From Caballeronia mineralivorans PML1(12) (GTDB taxonomy: Bacteria > Pseudomonadota > Gammaproteobacteria > Burkholderiales > Burkholderiaceae): a DNA stretch of 58,067 nt. Below, one piece after another: positions 56,679 to 58,067 of this stretch. Position 1 is the stretch's first letter. Every line of letters begins with the position of its first letter. Both the position numbers and the translations under genes were made by a program. Location: NCBI RefSeq assembly GCF_001028175.1, contig NZ_AEJF01000196.1, forward strand, positions 1 to 58,067, read 5' to 3'. The notes under the pieces are model-generated. The model ran no database searches and was not told where the DNA came from. It saw only the letters and a list, made by a program, of their open reading frames with translations.

Positions 56679-57625
56679 TCCTCTCAGTTCAATACCTATA
56701 TTGGCTGGCTGGTAGCCTTCTCTTAGCCAGCGCCTTCGTGATCGTGCGCGACGGGAGGCACCCGCGACGGTTATTCGCCGCTATATTCTGGTCGGATCTG
56801 GGCCTGTTGTTTATTGCAGGTGACAGAATGCCACCTACAGTGGTTGGTGCGCAGGTGCTGGCGCTGAGTGCGATTGCCGCGTGCGGCGGTCTGCGCAGAT
56901 CGTCTCCGCGGCGCCTCCCGGCCTCAGTGCGTGAGGCAAGCGCGCTTCGCCTAGGTTGGAAGCTGTTGATCCCAGCATTGGCGATACCGTTCTGTACTTT
57001 GGTAGGGACGATGGCGTTGGGGTACACGAAAATCGGGATAGCGTTCCTGCATGATGCTGCTAACACCAACCTTATTTCATTTGGAATCGGTTGTATCGTT
57101 GCGTTAGGTCTGGCGTGCTGGCTAACGCGAGACACAGTAGTACAGGCGGTGCGCCAGTCGCGTGAATTGACCGATGCTGTAGGCTGGACACTCGTCCTGC
57201 CTCAGATGCTGTCCATGCTGGGAGCGATGTTTCAGCACACTGGCGTAGGGAATGCAAGCGCCTACCTCGCTAGCCACTATATTGCAACTGACGTACGCTG
57301 GGTGGCCGTAGCGGTCTATTGTGCAGGAATGGCGGTGTTCTCGATGATCATGGGCGGTAGCGCAGCAGCGTTTCCGCTGATGGTGGCTGGAATTGGCGTG
57401 CCAGTGTTGGTTGGCACTTTCCATGGCAACGTGGCGGAAATCGCGGCGCTAGGAACGTTCAGCGGGTACGCGGGCGTGCTCATGACTCCGATGGCGGCCC
57501 ACTTCAACCTGATTCCCGCTGCATTACTGGAATTGCCAGACAAGTATGGTGTAATTCGCGCCCAAGCGCCGACCGCGATTTGCGTTTTGGTGGTGAACGC
57601 AGTATTGCTATATTTCTTGATGTGA
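56666..57625 (+). CDS. DUF979 family membrane protein
   Basis: A 319-residue, highly hydrophobic protein of the DUF979 family with about eight to ten membrane segments (LYWLAGSLLLASAFVIVRDGR, LIPALAIPFCTLVGTMALG, NLISFGIGCIVALGLACWL, FPLMVAGIGVPVLVGTFHGNVAEIAALGTFSGYAGVLMTPMAAHFNLIPA in pieces). It overlaps DUF969 and must be co-translated. In this region it may import a pyroglutamate-like or opine-like solute. The ArgP-like gene follows after 86 bp. Confidence 0.9.
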   Translation: MSPVILSVQYLYWLAGSLLLASAFVIVRDGRHPRRLFAAIFWSDLGLLFIAGDRMPPTVVGAQVLALSAIAACGGLRRSSPRRLPASVREASALRLGWKLLIPALAIPFCTLVGTMALGYTKIGIAFLHDAANTNLISFGIGCIVALGLACWLTRDTVVQAVRQSRELTDAVGWTLVLPQMLSMLGAMFQHTGVGNASAYLASHYIATDVRWVAVAVYCAGMAVFSMIMGGSAAAFPLMVAGIGVPVLVGTFHGNVAEIAALGTFSGYAGVLMTPMAAHFNLIPAALLELPDKYGVIRAQAPTAICVLVVNAVLLYFLM

Positions 57626-57711
57626 GGATTGCGAACCGAAAATTGTCATGATTTTTGTGGAATGACCAGTTGGCGGTCCGAGGTATAGATATTTGCCCAT
57701 GAGTCTGCCTT

Positions 57712-58067
57712 ATGAGTTTTGATAGACACCAGCTCGAAACATTTTCCGTGGTGGTCGAGACTCGACATTTCGGTCGAGCGGCTCGCGTGTTGAACGTAAC
57801 TCGTGGCGCTGTATCGCAGCGGATCATCGCGCTGGAGGAAGCTTTCGGAACCCCACTACTGGTACGTGACGGTGCTACGCCGACACCTGCTGGGGAAACG
57901 GTGCTTCGGCATATCCAGGCGCTCAAGCTGCTTGAGGCGGACACGCTTCAGCGAATCAAACCAGACCAGACGGAGCGACGCGGACAAGGATTTCGATCGC
58001 GGTCAACGCAGATTCATTAGCGACTTGGTTCGAACCGATTGCCTGCATGAGTCGAGAGGCTCACGTT
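57712..58067 (+). pseudogene. ArgP-like LysR regulator, apparently frameshifted and cut by the window edge
   Basis: The first 83 or so codons give a LysR HTH of the ArgP/IciA type (DRHQLETFSVVVETRHFGRA, RVLNVTRGAVSQRIIALEEAFG, TPAGETVLRHIQALKLLEAD). The frame stops at 58018-58020, but the -1 frame from about 57987 continues with RISIAVNADSLATWFEPI, the expected start of the ArgP effector domain. A single missing base near 57984-57989 explains both. The gene continues past the right edge. It could be a true pseudogene or a sequencing error. Confidence 0.7.

Overview
The window looks like a chromosome segment of a Burkholderiaceae bacterium of the Paraburkholderia/Caballeronia/Burkholderia group. 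The evidence is the GC-rich coding style, the gene order (dapA-bamC-MBL hydrolase; mutS; lplT; suhB-trmJ-cysE-lpxH-ppiB-ppiA; cysS-alkA-like-accA-tilS-lysC-tRNA-Ser), Burkholderia-type porins and paired tdh-kbl genes. This assignment is made from recognised protein families, not from a database search.

Positions 1-37.85 kb are dense housekeeping backbone: redox chaperone Hsp33, gamma-carbonic anhydrase-like protein, ferritin-like protein, PHP phosphatase, YciO/Sua5-type protein, site-2-type protease, TrpRS, DapA, BamC, a ribosomal oxygenase-type cupin, SlyD, MutS, LplT, SuhB, TrmJ, CysE, LpxH, two cyclophilins, a TPR protein, CysRS, an AlkA-like glycosylase with a histone-like tail, AccA, TilS, aspartate kinase, tRNA-Ser(GCU), and threonine dehydrogenase/KBL with a divergent XRE-cupin regulator. 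Several strong hairpin terminators separate these units.

From about 37.9 kb to the right edge the character changes. The DNA is visibly more AT-rich, intergenic gaps are long, and there are gene remnants. This accessory region encodes a LysR regulator resembling opine regulators, a porin, a three-component FAD/[2Fe-2S] amino-acid or opine dehydrogenase, a HyuA/HyuB (hydantoinase/5-oxoprolinase) pair, an octopine/nopaline-dehydrogenase-family enzyme, a Cache-type chemoreceptor, a DUF969-DUF979 membrane pair, and a truncated, apparently frameshifted ArgP-like LysR gene. Remnants include a heavily decayed L-serine dehydratase gene and an IS5-type transposase tail.

The main discovery is a 66-bp promoter module present five times in the accessory region, always on the + strand. 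Each copy has a LysR-type box (CATAAC...GG.ATAG), a fixed offset of 37 bp to a -35 element, a 17-bp spacer and a -10 element. The copies precede the porin, the dehydrogenase operon, hyuAB, the IS remnant/chemoreceptor segment, and the DUF969-DUF979 pair. This ties scattered genes into one probable regulon. My inference is an inducible uptake, chemotaxis and catabolism system for an opine, lactam or cyclic imino acid. The actual substrate cannot be read from the sequence.
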